From NCBI GenBank assembly GCA_017519415.1, contig JAFWSI010000038.1, positions 1 through 41,410 of the forward strand: a stretch of DNA of 41,410 bases, written 5' to 3'. How positions within the stretch are numbered: the first letter of the stretch is position 1; each line of letters begins with the position of its first letter. The stretch is from Ruminococcus sp. GTDB lineage: Bacteria; Bacillota; Clostridia; Oscillospirales; Ruminococcaceae. The translations under genes were made by a program, and so were the position numbers. A model generated the notes under the pieces. That model saw only the letters and a list, made by a program, of their open reading frames with translations, was not told the origin of the DNA and did not search any database. Shown here one piece after another: positions 1 through 8,757 of this stretch.

Positions 1-569
<569 letters not shown>

Positions 570-591
570 TAGCTGAATATACATGAAATCA

Positions 592-620
592 AAGGGCGTT
601 CGAGGGAACGCCCTTTTTTT
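592..620 (+). terminator. Intrinsic terminator of gap
   Basis: A perfect 10-bp stem (592-601 with 606-615) with a 4-base loop runs into a seven-base T tract (614-620), starting 23 bases after the gap stop codon. Confidence 0.93.
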
Positions 621-628
621 ATTTCGGA

Positions 629-657
629 TTGACATTCTGACCGTCAGGATGTATAAT
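629..657 (+). promoter_or_regulatory. Consensus sigma-A promoter for mutS2
   Basis: A perfect -35 TTGACA (629-634) and a perfect -10 TATAAT (652-657) are separated by 17 bases. Transcription should start near 664, giving an untranslated leader of about 210 bases before mutS2. The stretch 664-863 holds no gene I can support. It becomes GC-rich between 808 and 843 and contains a perfect 12-base palindrome at 829-840. Confidence 0.85.
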
Positions 658-875
658 TATATTAAATTAAAAATCAGCTGTGCTGTATTCTGATCTGATG
701 GATCGGTGCATAGCAAGGGTGATTATTTGCAGTTCCTGTTATTTTATAATAAAAGCGCTGTAAGCGATGTACGGGGCAGCGATAATGATAAGAGCAAGCA
801 AGCTTACGAACGGCAGCGCGGCGGCGCACGGGCCGGCCCGGCTTGAAATTTGTTTTATGATAGAAAAGGGTATAT

Positions 876-3266
876 ATGGATAAATATTTGAAAACACTTG
901 AACTGGACAAGATACTTGAAATGCTGGCGGAGCTGACCTCCAATGAAGAGAGCCGCCGTATGGCGCTGGCGGTACGGCCCGATACAGACCTTGAAAGAGT
1001 ACGCTACGAATGTCTCAAGACTTCCCAGGCGTTTTCACTGTCGGTACAGTTCGGCACTCCGCCGTTCAGCAATTTCAAGGACATAAGCGCTGTGGCTGCA
1101 AGAGCAAAGCAGGGAGCGGTAATATCTCTCCGCGATCTTCTGGACATTGCGGCCATGCTGAAGCAGATAAAGGCTCTCTCGGACTGGTACGGCCACTGCG
1201 AGAATATAGAAACGGAGCTGAGCTATCTCTTTTCCCGCCTTCAGCCCAACGAATGGCTGCTTGAAAAGCTGGAACGCTCCATAATCTCCGAGAATGAGAT
1301 CTCAGATGCGGCAAGTCCCGAGCTGGCTGCCATACGCCGCAAGATTAACCGTGCGGGAATGCAGCTCCGTGAGACCCTTGACAAAATGATAAAGAACAAG
1401 ACCACTCAGCAGTACCTGCAGGAGGCAAACGTCACCATACGTGACGGACGCTTTGTTCTGCCCGTAAAATCGGAGTACCGCGGACAGGTGAGCGGTCTTA
1501 TACATGATACCTCGGCTACGGGTCAGACCATATTTATAGAGCCCATGGCGATAGTTGAGGCAAATAACGACATACGTCTCCTTGAAGCCAGGGAGCAGGA
1601 GGAGATAGAGCGCATAATCCGTCAGCTCTGCCGCGACTGCGGCGACTATGCGGATATACTTGCGGAGAACTACAAGGTCTGCACTGAGCTTAACCTGTAT
1701 TTTGCAAAGTCGAATTTAGCGGCAAAGCTTAACTGCTCACTGCCGGAGATAACTGACGACGGAATCATGCATCTGAAAAAAGCCCGTCACCCCCTTATTG
1801 ACAAGAACAAGGCTGTTCCAGTTGATATAAGCCTGGGCGAGGACTATCAGGCGCTGATAATAACAGGTCCTAACACGGGCGGTAAGACAGTATCCCTGAA
1901 AACAGCGGGACTCCTTGCGGCTATGACTATGTGCGGGCTCCTTATTCCCGTTGCCGACGGCAGTATAATCTCCGTTTACGATCATATCCTCGCAGATATA
2001 GGCGACAGCCAGAGCATAGAGCAGAATCTTTCCACCTTCTCGTCCCATACGAATAAGGTCATCGAGATACTGAAAACTGCCGATGAGCAGTCACTGGTGC
2101 TTCTTGACGAGCTTGGCTCGGGTACAGATCCTGTAGAGGGTGCGGCTCTTGCCATATCAATTATCCGCCGCCTTATGGAGAGCGGCGCAAAGGTAATGGT
2201 GACTACACATTATCAGGAGCTGAAGGTATTTGCCATCGACAGCGAGGGCGTGGAAAACGCCTCCTGTGAATTTGATATAGAGACTCTGAGGCCAACATAC
2301 AGACTGATAGTGGGCTCACCCGGAAAATCCAACGCCTTTGCCATATCCGAGAGTCTCGGTATGCCCTCTGATATAATCGCCGATGCGAAGAACCGCGTAA
2401 GCGAGGCCAATACCCGTCTTGAGGAGGTCATAGGCAAGCTGGAGGCGGCAAGGCTGGAGCTGGAAAGGCAGAAGGAAGAAACAGCGCGTCTGAAGGCGGA
2501 AACTGCCGAGCATGAAGCAGCTATCCGCAAGGAGCGCGAGGAGATAGAGGCGTCAAAGGCGGAGGAGCTTGAAAAGGCGAGACTCCGCGCCATGACCATA
2601 ATCGAGCAGACAAAGGCGGAGTCCAACGAGCTTCTTGACGAGCTTGACAGACTGCGCAAGGAAAAGGACAAAAAGGATTTCAGCGAAAATGTATCGGGTA
2701 TGAAATCCAGAGCAAAGCAGAGCTTCAACAAGATGTACGACACGGCAAATCCAGTGGACAAGAGGGATCCCAACGAGGGCTATGTCCTGCCGAGAAAGCT
2801 GCGCCGCGGAGATACGGTATATGTAGTGGATTTGCAGCGCAAGGGTATAATCTCGGGAGAGCCCGACGGAAGCGACTTCGTGTTCGTACAGATGGGCGTT
2901 ATGAAGACCAAGATGAACATCTCCCGTCTGCGCCTCGAGGAGACTGAAAAGGTGACGGTGGGCAACAAATCCGTGCGGCCTGACCGCAGAATGAACAAGG
3001 TGGGCGTAAAGGCCGAGCGCCGCGGCAAAATGGAACTGGATATACGCGGCTGCGCCTGCGACGACGGAGTTTACCAGCTCGATGCGTTTATAGATCAGGC
3101 GGTAATGTCCAATATATCCACCATAACCATAATCCACGGCAAGGGCACGGGACTGCTGAGACAGGCTGTGCATAAGCGGCTGAAATCGCATCCCTCGGTC
3201 AAGAACTTCAGACTCGGACTCTTCGGCGAGGGCGAGGACGGAGTGACAGTTGCCGAGCTTAAATAA
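876..3266 (+). CDS. mutS2: Endonuclease MutS2 (MutS family ATPase with Smr domain)
   Basis: A 796-residue protein, normal length for MutS2. It lacks the mismatch-recognition N-terminus of MutS1 and starts with the core/clamp region. The ABC-type ATPase follows: Walker A GPNTGGKT at residues 331-338 and Walker B LLDELGSGTDP near 408-418. Next comes a long charged coiled coil (about 515-630), then a KOW-like segment, and the C-terminal Smr nuclease domain (about 718-796) with LDIRG and HGKGTG motifs. Family members suppress homologous recombination, and in Bacillus MutS2 acts on collided ribosomes; which role dominates here cannot be seen. The start is set by AAAAGGG at 864-870. The gene lies between gap and a diguanylate cyclase gene and has its own consensus promoter. 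Confidence 0.95.
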   Translation: MDKYLKTLELDKILEMLAELTSNEESRRMALAVRPDTDLERVRYECLKTSQAFSLSVQFGTPPFSNFKDISAVAARAKQGAVISLRDLLDIAAMLKQIKALSDWYGHCENIETELSYLFSRLQPNEWLLEKLERSIISENEISDAASPELAAIRRKINRAGMQLRETLDKMIKNKTTQQYLQEANVTIRDGRFVLPVKSEYRGQVSGLIHDTSATGQTIFIEPMAIVEANNDIRLLEAREQEEIERIIRQLCRDCGDYADILAENYKVCTELNLYFAKSNLAAKLNCSLPEITDDGIMHLKKARHPLIDKNKAVPVDISLGEDYQALIITGPNTGGKTVSLKTAGLLAAMTMCGLLIPVADGSIISVYDHILADIGDSQSIEQNLSTFSSHTNKVIEILKTADEQSLVLLDELGSGTDPVEGAALAISIIRRLMESGAKVMVTTHYQELKVFAIDSEGVENASCEFDIETLRPTYRLIVGSPGKSNAFAISESLGMPSDIIADAKNRVSEANTRLEEVIGKLEAARLELERQKEETARLKAETAEHEAAIRKEREEIEASKAEELEKARLRAMTIIEQTKAESNELLDELDRLRKEKDKKDFSENVSGMKSRAKQSFNKMYDTANPVDKRDPNEGYVLPRKLRRGDTVYVVDLQRKGIISGEPDGSDFVFVQMGVMKTKMNISRLRLEETEKVTVGNKSVRPDRRMNKVGVKAERRGKMELDIRGCACDDGVYQLDAFIDQAVMSNISTITIIHGKGTGLLRQAVHKRLKSHPSVKNFRLGLFGEGEDGVTVAELK

Positions 3267-3293
3267 CAATAACGAAGAAAGGGGGCTTTCACT

Positions 3294-5222
3294 GTGAACA
3301 GACGAAGAAAAATAGCGGTAGTTGCCGCAGATATATTCAATGATTACATGAACCGTATACTGGTTGGCATATCAGAGCAGTGCAGGGCCCTTGAATATGA
3401 CGCATTCACCTTCCTGACGGTGTTCAATACCGACGGAGGAGGACCTATACAGTACGGTGAGGAGAACATCTTCACCCTTGTGGAAAAAGACGTGATAGAC
3501 GGCATAGTGCTGGTGGCGGGAAATGTTGCGGGGCAGAACCTTGTGAACAGGCTTTTCCCGATGCTTATGAGGTGCAATGTGCCCATGGTGTCGGTGGACT
3601 ATGACTTCGGCTTCTGCGAGAGCCTTTATGCCGACGATTCACATCTTATGGAGAAGATGACCGATCATTTCATAGAGGAGCACGGGTGCAGGCACATCGT
3701 CTGCCTTACGGGACCCGAGGGGAATACCCCCGCAATGACAAGACTTGAGGGCTACAAGCGCTCCATGGAAAAGCACGGTCTCGGTATAGGCAGAGGAGAT
3801 ATAATCTACGGCGACTTCTGGAAGGCTCCCGCCGAGAGGCTGGCAAAGGAGATCAGCAGCGGAGAAAGGGAAATGCCGGACGCAGTTGTATGCGCAAACG
3901 ATATAATGGCCAAGACTCTCTGCAATGCCCTGATAAGCGAGGGCATAAGAGTACCCGAGGACATACTTGTCTCGGGCTATGACGATTCCGACGACGCAAT
4001 GCTGAATATTCCCTCAATAACCACTATCTATCCCGAAAACGGACTTCTCGGTGCCAAGGCGGTATGCAGGCTCCATAAGCTGATAACGGGTGAGGAGGCG
4101 GAAACGGCTGATCTAAGCGACGGCAGGCTTATAAAGGCGCAGTCCTGCGGCTGCAATAAGGCGATCCAGTATGTGGCGGGAAAGCGCAGGGACCGCTATA
4201 ACAGGATAGAGCGCTTTGACCGCTATTACAGTCAGAGCGGTATGCTGGAGGGGCTTATGGTGGAGGAGAACCTTGACGGTCTTCTTCACAGCATAAACAG
4301 CTTCACCTATATAATCAACGGCCTTGAAGCCTATATGCTCTGTCTCTGCAAGAACTGGGACAACGTTGAGGAGCAGGGCGACGATTATGTCCGTAACGGC
4401 TATTCGGACATAATGGAAAAGAAAATGGCATGGGTGGGCGGACAGGCGGATTACGACAGCCGTGAGTTCCCGTCGGAGGATATACTTCCCGATTTTATAA
4501 GGGAGTACTGCGGCGATCCCGCGATGTATTTCTTTCTTCCCCTACATTTTATGGACCGCTGCTTCGGATATTCGGTATTCAGGTTCGACGATGTGAGAAG
4601 CGCCGTAAGCGGAATATTTGCAAGATGGAACAAGAATATCAGCGTAGCGCTGGAGTTCCTCCGAGTCCGCACAAAGCTGCTGAGCATAAACCAGCGCATA
4701 TACATGAGCTCGATCCGTGATACCCTCACTGGTATATACAACCGCAAGGGCTTCAGCAGGTTCTCGGAGATAATCTTCCGCAAGGCAAGGGCGGAGAGAA
4801 GAAGGCTGCTCATAATAGTTGCGGATCTTGACTGCCTCAAGCTCATAAACGACAACTTCGGACACATGGAGGGCGACAACGCCATAACCGTTGCTGCGAA
4901 CGCTCTCAATTCCTGCTGCGAGTTCAACGAGATCTGCGCCCGCACCGGCGGCGACGAGTATGCTCTCATCGGCTGCGGAGATTACGACGAAAAACTTATA
5001 GACGAGTATCTCGATTATATACACGAATATTTCAGAAGATACAATTCATCGTCGGGGAAGCCCTATGAGATAAGTCTCAGCCTCGGCTTCTGCTGCGAGA
5101 TACCGGATGAGGGCTCGGAGCTGGAAAGATATTACAATATCGCCGACGAGAGAATGTACGAGGATAAAAAGAAACGCAAGAAGAGGAGAGAGGATCAGGC
5201 TCAGTCCCGCGGCAGCGAATGA
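3294..5222 (+). CDS. Diguanylate cyclase with LacI-type sugar-binding sensor domain
   Basis: 642 residues with a GTG start 8 bases after a strong GGGGG ribosome site (3281-3285). Residues 1-285 resemble the periplasmic-binding-protein-like effector domain of LacI/GalR regulators, but there is no helix-turn-helix, signal peptide or membrane segment, so it is a cytoplasmic sensor. A middle region (about 300-455) has no family I can name. The C-terminal GGDEF domain (about 465-630) carries the active signature RTGGDEY with GGDEY at 552-556, so c-di-GMP synthesis from two GTP is expected. The upstream position of the RxxD inhibitory site is not conserved. It starts 27 bases after mutS2 and may be cotranscribed. 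The ligand is unknown; a sugar or nucleoside is inferred from the fold only. Confidence 0.88.
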   Translation: MNRRRKIAVVAADIFNDYMNRILVGISEQCRALEYDAFTFLTVFNTDGGGPIQYGEENIFTLVEKDVIDGIVLVAGNVAGQNLVNRLFPMLMRCNVPMVSVDYDFGFCESLYADDSHLMEKMTDHFIEEHGCRHIVCLTGPEGNTPAMTRLEGYKRSMEKHGLGIGRGDIIYGDFWKAPAERLAKEISSGEREMPDAVVCANDIMAKTLCNALISEGIRVPEDILVSGYDDSDDAMLNIPSITTIYPENGLLGAKAVCRLHKLITGEEAETADLSDGRLIKAQSCGCNKAIQYVAGKRRDRYNRIERFDRYYSQSGMLEGLMVEENLDGLLHSINSFTYIINGLEAYMLCLCKNWDNVEEQGDDYVRNGYSDIMEKKMAWVGGQADYDSREFPSEDILPDFIREYCGDPAMYFFLPLHFMDRCFGYSVFRFDDVRSAVSGIFARWNKNISVALEFLRVRTKLLSINQRIYMSSIRDTLTGIYNRKGFSRFSEIIFRKARAERRRLLIIVADLDCLKLINDNFGHMEGDNAITVAANALNSCCEFNEICARTGGDEYALIGCGDYDEKLIDEYLDYIHEYFRRYNSSSGKPYEISLSLGFCCEIPDEGSELERYYNIADERMYEDKKKRKKRREDQAQSRGSE

Positions 5223-5313
5223 GCAGATACGCTCCCGGGGCAATACTTTATATGTCAGACTATGCACCATGATACGCCATGTACGTTTTTCTTTGAAATG
5301 CTTTATATAAGTA

Positions 5314-5342
5314 TTGACAAAAAAACTGAAATATGATAAAAT
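5314..5342 (+). promoter_or_regulatory. Promoter of the structured RNA / polyamine operon
   Basis: A perfect -35 TTGACA (5314-5319), 17-base spacer and -10 TAAAAT (5337-5342). The predicted start near 5349 lies just before the first base of the long-range stem (5358), so promoter and RNA structure fit together. Between the cyclase stop (5222) and this promoter I see only a weak short hairpin. Confidence 0.8.
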
Positions 5343-5348
5343 AGATTA

Positions 5349-5813
5349 AATTGCAAAAGAAGCTTCGGTTTCAGAGCAAGACTATTGACCACTCCTTCCG
5401 GAGTCGAGGCCATACGGACAGCCGGGTCAAATGCCGACCGCCGGAAATCCGGCTGGCAACTTCTGTTGCCTTATTGATTCGACTGTACGTCGATAAGGGC
5501 ATCTCTAAAAGCCTATTTGGTCAAAGAAAAACCGGATAGGTGCAGAGGCAAGGAAAGACCTTGAAGGCGTGCTCTTGCACTCCAAAAGGTCTTGACACAG
5601 CATATGATGTGCATAGCTTGTTTTTCTGAATATGGGTTTTTAGAGATACCCTAAAGTTTTTATAAGTTCTCATCAGCTTGTGAAAGGTCAATAAGAGTAG
5701 TAAAAGGTAGACTTGCTTGTATAGACTCTGAAACCGTAAATGAAGTTTCTGCGTACTGCGATAGGTTATTTCATGCACACAATGGCTGATAAGGTCTTTT
5801 GTGTGCATTTTTT
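5349..5813 (+). ncRNA. Large structured RNA of unknown class ahead of speD
   Basis: A roughly 400-base RNA closed by long-range pairing. 5358-5366 pairs with 5742-5750 (9 bp, one G-U), 5367-5375 with 5727-5735 (9 bp perfect), 5376-5380 with 5712-5716 (5 bp) and 5384-5390 with 5686-5692 (7 bp perfect). These are nested and nearly continuous on the 5' side. Inside are compact hairpins: 5391-5404 (TTCC loop), 5440-5453 (AAAT loop), 5455-5470 (TTCT loop), 5480-5492, 5512-5540, and an 8-bp helix 5555-5562/5586-5593 enclosing 5569-5580. An intrinsic terminator follows. I checked by eye for RNase P RNA, tmRNA, SRP RNA and the common SAM, lysine, guanidine, cobalamin and c-di-GMP riboswitch cores and found no match. 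It is either a cis-regulator of speD or an independent RNA with its own promoter and terminator. Confidence 0.75.
5773..5813 (+). terminator. Terminator/attenuator between structured RNA and speD
   Basis: A perfect 10-bp stem (5773-5782 with 5799-5808) with a 16-base loop, followed by a run of T (5808-5813). It ends 19 bases before the speD start, so it would either end the noncoding RNA or act as a regulated attenuator of the polyamine operon. Confidence 0.82.
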
Positions 5814-5832
5814 GTTTAAAGGTGTGGTTTTT

Positions 5833-6603
5833 ATGGAGAATAAGCTTAAGCTTTACGGATTCAATAACCTTACGAAGTCTCTCAGCTTCAATATCTATGA
5901 TGTCTGTTATGCCAAGACGGCAAGGTCCCAGCAGGAGTACATCGCCTATGTTGACGAGCAGTACAACTCGGAGCGTATAACGGATATAATGACTCATGTA
6001 ACCGAGATGATAGGTGCGCAGGTGCTCAGCGTTTCAAGGCAGGATTACGATCCTCAGGGCGCTTCTGCCACCTTCCTTATCGCTGACGATACAATGATAC
6101 CTGCGGGGGGAAGCGAGACTGTTGCCCATCTCGACAAGAGCCATGTCACCGTGCATACCTATCCCGAATTCCACCCCGATACCAGCATAGCTACCTTCCG
6201 CGTGGACATCGACGTTGCCACCTGCGGAAAGATAACTCCGCTGACAGCTCTCGATTATCTTATCGGAAGCTTTGATTCGGATATAATCACAATGGATTAC
6301 AGAGTAAGAGGCTTTACCCGCAATCTTGACGGCGAAAAGCTTTTCATAGATCACGACATCACCTCGATACAGAATTATATCGACGCAAAGATACTGGATA
6401 AGTACGACGCGGTGGATATAAACGTATACCAGGCGAATATGTTCCATACGAAGATGCTCATAAAGGAACTCGATCTTCAGAATTATCTTTTCAACACAGA
6501 CGTTAACGAGCTCCCGCCGAGACGCAGGCTTGAGATAACCAACGCTCTCCAGCGGGAAATGATAGAAATTTTCAGCGGAAGGAACGTGTTCGGAAATGGC
6601 TGA
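5833..6603 (+). CDS. speD: S-adenosylmethionine decarboxylase proenzyme
   Basis: Makes decarboxylated SAM, the aminopropyl donor for spermidine synthase. It is a pyruvoyl enzyme that self-cleaves. The 256-residue product matches the E. coli-type (class 1) proenzyme of about 264 residues, not the short Bacillus type. The processing site [11 protein letters not shown] is intact, with the serine that becomes the pyruvoyl group at residue 103. The ATG at 5833 follows AAAGGTG at 5818-5824; an in-frame upstream extension to 5740 would run through the terminator hairpin and is rejected. First gene of the polyamine operon, it overlaps speA by 8 bases. Its expression probably depends on the terminator and structured RNA immediately upstream. 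Confidence 0.95.
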   Translation: MENKLKLYGFNNLTKSLSFNIYDVCYAKTARSQQEYIAYVDEQYNSERITDIMTHVTEMIGAQVLSVSRQDYDPQGASATFLIADDTMIPAGGSETVAHLDKSHVTVHTYPEFHPDTSIATFRVDIDVATCGKITPLTALDYLIGSFDSDIITMDYRVRGFTRNLDGEKLFIDHDITSIQNYIDAKILDKYDAVDINVYQANMFHTKMLIKELDLQNYLFNTDVNELPPRRRLEITNALQREMIEIFSGRNVFGNG

Positions 6604-8047
6604 CCTTTCCCAGACAAATGCTCCCATATACGAAGCGCTGCGAAAATTCCGCCGCATGAGGGTTGTACCCTTTGACGTACCCGGACACAAGCGCGGCAGA
6701 GGAAATATGGAGCTCACAGAATTTCTCGGCGAGGACTGTATGAATGTGGACGTAAACTCCATGAAGCCCCTCGATAATCTCTGCCACCCCGTATCCGTCA
6801 TCAAGGACGCGGAGGAGCTGGCGGCAGAGGCTTTCGGAGCCGCAAACGCCTTCTTCATGGTGGGCGGCACGACCTCGGCGGTGCAGAGCATGATAATGTA
6901 CGCCTGCAAGGAGGGCGACAAGATAATCATGCCCCGCAATGTTCACAGGAGCGCGATAAACGCGATAATTATCACGGGCGCTGTGCCTGTTTACGTCAAT
7001 CCCGACGTAAACCATAAGCTGGGCATAGCTCTCGGTATGTCCGTGGCTCAGGTGGAGCAGGCAATACTCGACAACCCCGACGCCAAGGCTATAATGGTCA
7101 ACAATCCCACATACTACGGTATATGCTCCGACCTGAAAAGGATAACGGAGCTTGCTCATGCCCACGGTATGCTGGTGCTGGTGGACGAGGCTCACGGCAC
7201 ACATTTCTATTTCGGGGATAATTTCCCCATGACCGCCATGGCTGCGGGAGCAGACTGCGCCTCCGTAAGTATGCACAAGTCCGGAGGAAGCCTTACACAG
7301 AGCTCCTTCCTGCTTCTCGGAAAAAATGTCAACGCAGACTATATGCGTCAGGTCATAAATCTTACCCAGACCACCAGCGCTTCCTATCTGCTGCTGTCGA
7401 GCCTTGACATATCAAGGAAAAGACTTGCTCTCAGCGGACGTGAGATATTCGCGCAGACCGTTGAGATGGCGGAATACGCCCGTGCCGAGATAAACGAGAT
7501 AGGCGGCTATTACGCCTATTCACGGGAGCTTATAAACGGCGACAGCATATATGATTTCGACGTGTCCAAGCTGAGTATCTACACTCTGCCCATAGGACTT
7601 GCGGGTATCGAGGTCTACGACCTTCTCCGCGACGAGTACGATATACAGATAGAATTCGGCGATATAGGCAACGTTCTCGCATATATATCCGTAGGCGACA
7701 GAAAACGTGATATAGAACGACTCATAAGTGCTCTTGCGGAGATAAAGCGCCGTTTCGGAAAGAGCGGCGCGGATATGCTCACTCAGGAGTACATCAGTCC
7801 TGTGGTGGCGGAGACTCCGAGAAAGGCCTTCTACGCGGAAAAACTATCCCTCCCTCTGGAGGAGACTGCGGGAGAGGTATGCAGCGAGTTTGTAATGTGC
7901 TATCCTCCCGGCATTCCCATACTGGCTCCGGGAGAGCTGATAACTCCCGAGATAATAGAGTATATAAAGTACGCCAAGGAAAAGGGCTGCCAGATGACGG
8001 GTACAGAGGACATAAACATAGAAAGGCTCAACGTTCTTGACTTCTGA
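6596..8047 (+). CDS. speA: Arginine decarboxylase (Orn/Lys/Arg decarboxylase family, PLP)
   Basis: 483-residue fold-type I PLP decarboxylase of the shorter Gram-positive type, without the receiver-like N-terminal wing of the E. coli inducible enzymes. The PLP lysine is K228 in [13 protein letters not shown], and VDEAHGTH carries the cofactor aspartate. The C-terminal part holds the usual [13 protein letters not shown] motif. Substrate specificity within this family is hard to read from sequence. Arginine is favoured because an agmatinase gene lies in the same operon, giving arginine to agmatine to putrescine. Lysine or ornithine remains possible. It overlaps the end of speD by 8 bases, suggesting translational coupling. 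Confidence 0.9.
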   Translation: MADLSQTNAPIYEALRKFRRMRVVPFDVPGHKRGRGNMELTEFLGEDCMNVDVNSMKPLDNLCHPVSVIKDAEELAAEAFGAANAFFMVGGTTSAVQSMIMYACKEGDKIIMPRNVHRSAINAIIITGAVPVYVNPDVNHKLGIALGMSVAQVEQAILDNPDAKAIMVNNPTYYGICSDLKRITELAHAHGMLVLVDEAHGTHFYFGDNFPMTAMAAGADCASVSMHKSGGSLTQSSFLLLGKNVNADYMRQVINLTQTTSASYLLLSSLDISRKRLALSGREIFAQTVEMAEYARAEINEIGGYYAYSRELINGDSIYDFDVSKLSIYTLPIGLAGIEVYDLLRDEYDIQIEFGDIGNVLAYISVGDRKRDIERLISALAEIKRRFGKSGADMLTQEYISPVVAETPRKAFYAEKLSLPLEETAGEVCSEFVMCYPPGIPILAPGELITPEIIEYIKYAKEKGCQMTGTEDINIERLNVLDF

Positions 8048-8118
8048 GAAATATGACATCGGATCTGCACTTAAACACACTATGAAATTATTATTTGGTC
8101 AAGAAAGGATATAAACTT

Positions 8119-8610
8119 ATGAATATGAAAAAAATCGGGATAACCATGAGCATTCTTATGGGAGTAACACTCAGCTTCTTTCTCTCGCTTACAGGAAATC
8201 TTATGGCGGAGGGCGGCTTTAAGCTGCCTGCTTTTCTTGCAAGCTTTGTACTGAGCACAGTCATCAGTCTTATAATCGGTTTTCTGGTGCCCATGAGGAG
8301 GATAGAGAGCGGAGCGGCAAGGGCTATGGGCCTTGAGGAGCGCAGCCTTCCCGCAAGACTTGTTTCGGCTCTTATTTCCGATATTATCTATACACCTGTT
8401 ATAACACTGGCTATGGTGATACTTGCCCGCAGTATGGCAGTGAAGATGAGCGGCGGAAACGCGCAGCTCCCGCCCTTTGCGGCAATGTTTCTCGGCTCCC
8501 TCATCGTGAGCCTTATAGTTGCGTATGTGATAATATTTATCGCAACGCCCCTGTATCTCAGACTTGTACTTAAAAAGAACGGCGCAGGCGGACCGCCTGC
8601 CGATAAATAA
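8119..8610 (+). CDS. Small four-helix membrane protein (DUF2798-like)
   Basis: 163-residue hydrophobic protein with about four membrane segments (roughly residues 5-25, 35-55, 85-105 and 125-150), arranged as two similar hairpins that each end in a basic or proline-containing turn (FLVPMRR and ATPLYLRLVLKK). This resembles the DUF2798 family of small integral membrane proteins of unknown function; I assign that only tentatively. The ATG at 8119 follows AAAGGA at 8104-8109; a TTG at 8095 is a poorer choice. It lies between speA and speE in the polyamine operon, so a role in polyamine export or membrane homeostasis is possible but unproven. The stop codon lies inside a 14-bp inverted repeat. 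Confidence 0.75.
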   Translation: MNMKKIGITMSILMGVTLSFFLSLTGNLMAEGGFKLPAFLASFVLSTVISLIIGFLVPMRRIESGAARAMGLEERSLPARLVSALISDIIYTPVITLAMVILARSMAVKMSGGNAQLPPFAAMFLGSLIVSLIVAYVIIFIATPLYLRLVLKKNGAGGPPADK

Positions 8611-8635
8611 TAATTTGCGGAGCAAATTATTATTT
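8605..8635 (+). repeat. 14-bp AT-rich hairpin over the stop codon
   Basis: A perfect inverted repeat (8605-8618 with 8622-8635) with a 3-base loop overlaps the stop codon of the small membrane protein. There is no T tract after it, so it looks like an mRNA-stabilising or processing hairpin inside the operon rather than a terminator. Confidence 0.65.
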
Positions 8636-8679
8636 AAGCCGTTCGCCATTAGCTTTTAGGGGCACACAGAGCGTGCCAG

Positions 8680-8711
8680 TTTGCGGAACGCCGAGACGGC
8701 GTCCCTGCAAA
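8680..8711 (+). repeat. Palindromic intergenic repeat, copy 1
   Basis: An imperfect palindrome with core GGAACGCCGAG followed by CGGCGTCCCT, flanked by TTTGC and TGCAAA arms, lies in the 147-base gap before speE. The same core recurs at 35468-35492, also in an intergenic gap. It resembles small REP-like dispersed palindromes. Confidence 0.55.
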
Positions 8712-8757
8712 TGGCTCTTGGCTAAAGGCTGACGGCTGGATAGAACGGAGGTTTAGT

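Noticed and set aside
5351-5539. 62-codon ORF in the structured region
   Set aside because: It runs through stems and loops of the RNA, has no ribosome site and no recognisable protein sequence.
5349-5813. RNase P RNA, tmRNA or SRP RNA in the speD leader
   Set aside because: The GAGGAAAGTCC-type RNase P core, the tmRNA tRNA-like ends with a peptide tag, and the SRP GGAAGGAAGCAGCC-type region are all absent by eye.
6034-6939. 301-codon antisense ORF across speD and speA
   Set aside because: It is a shadow of two well-supported genes on the other strand, and the translation shows no family pattern.
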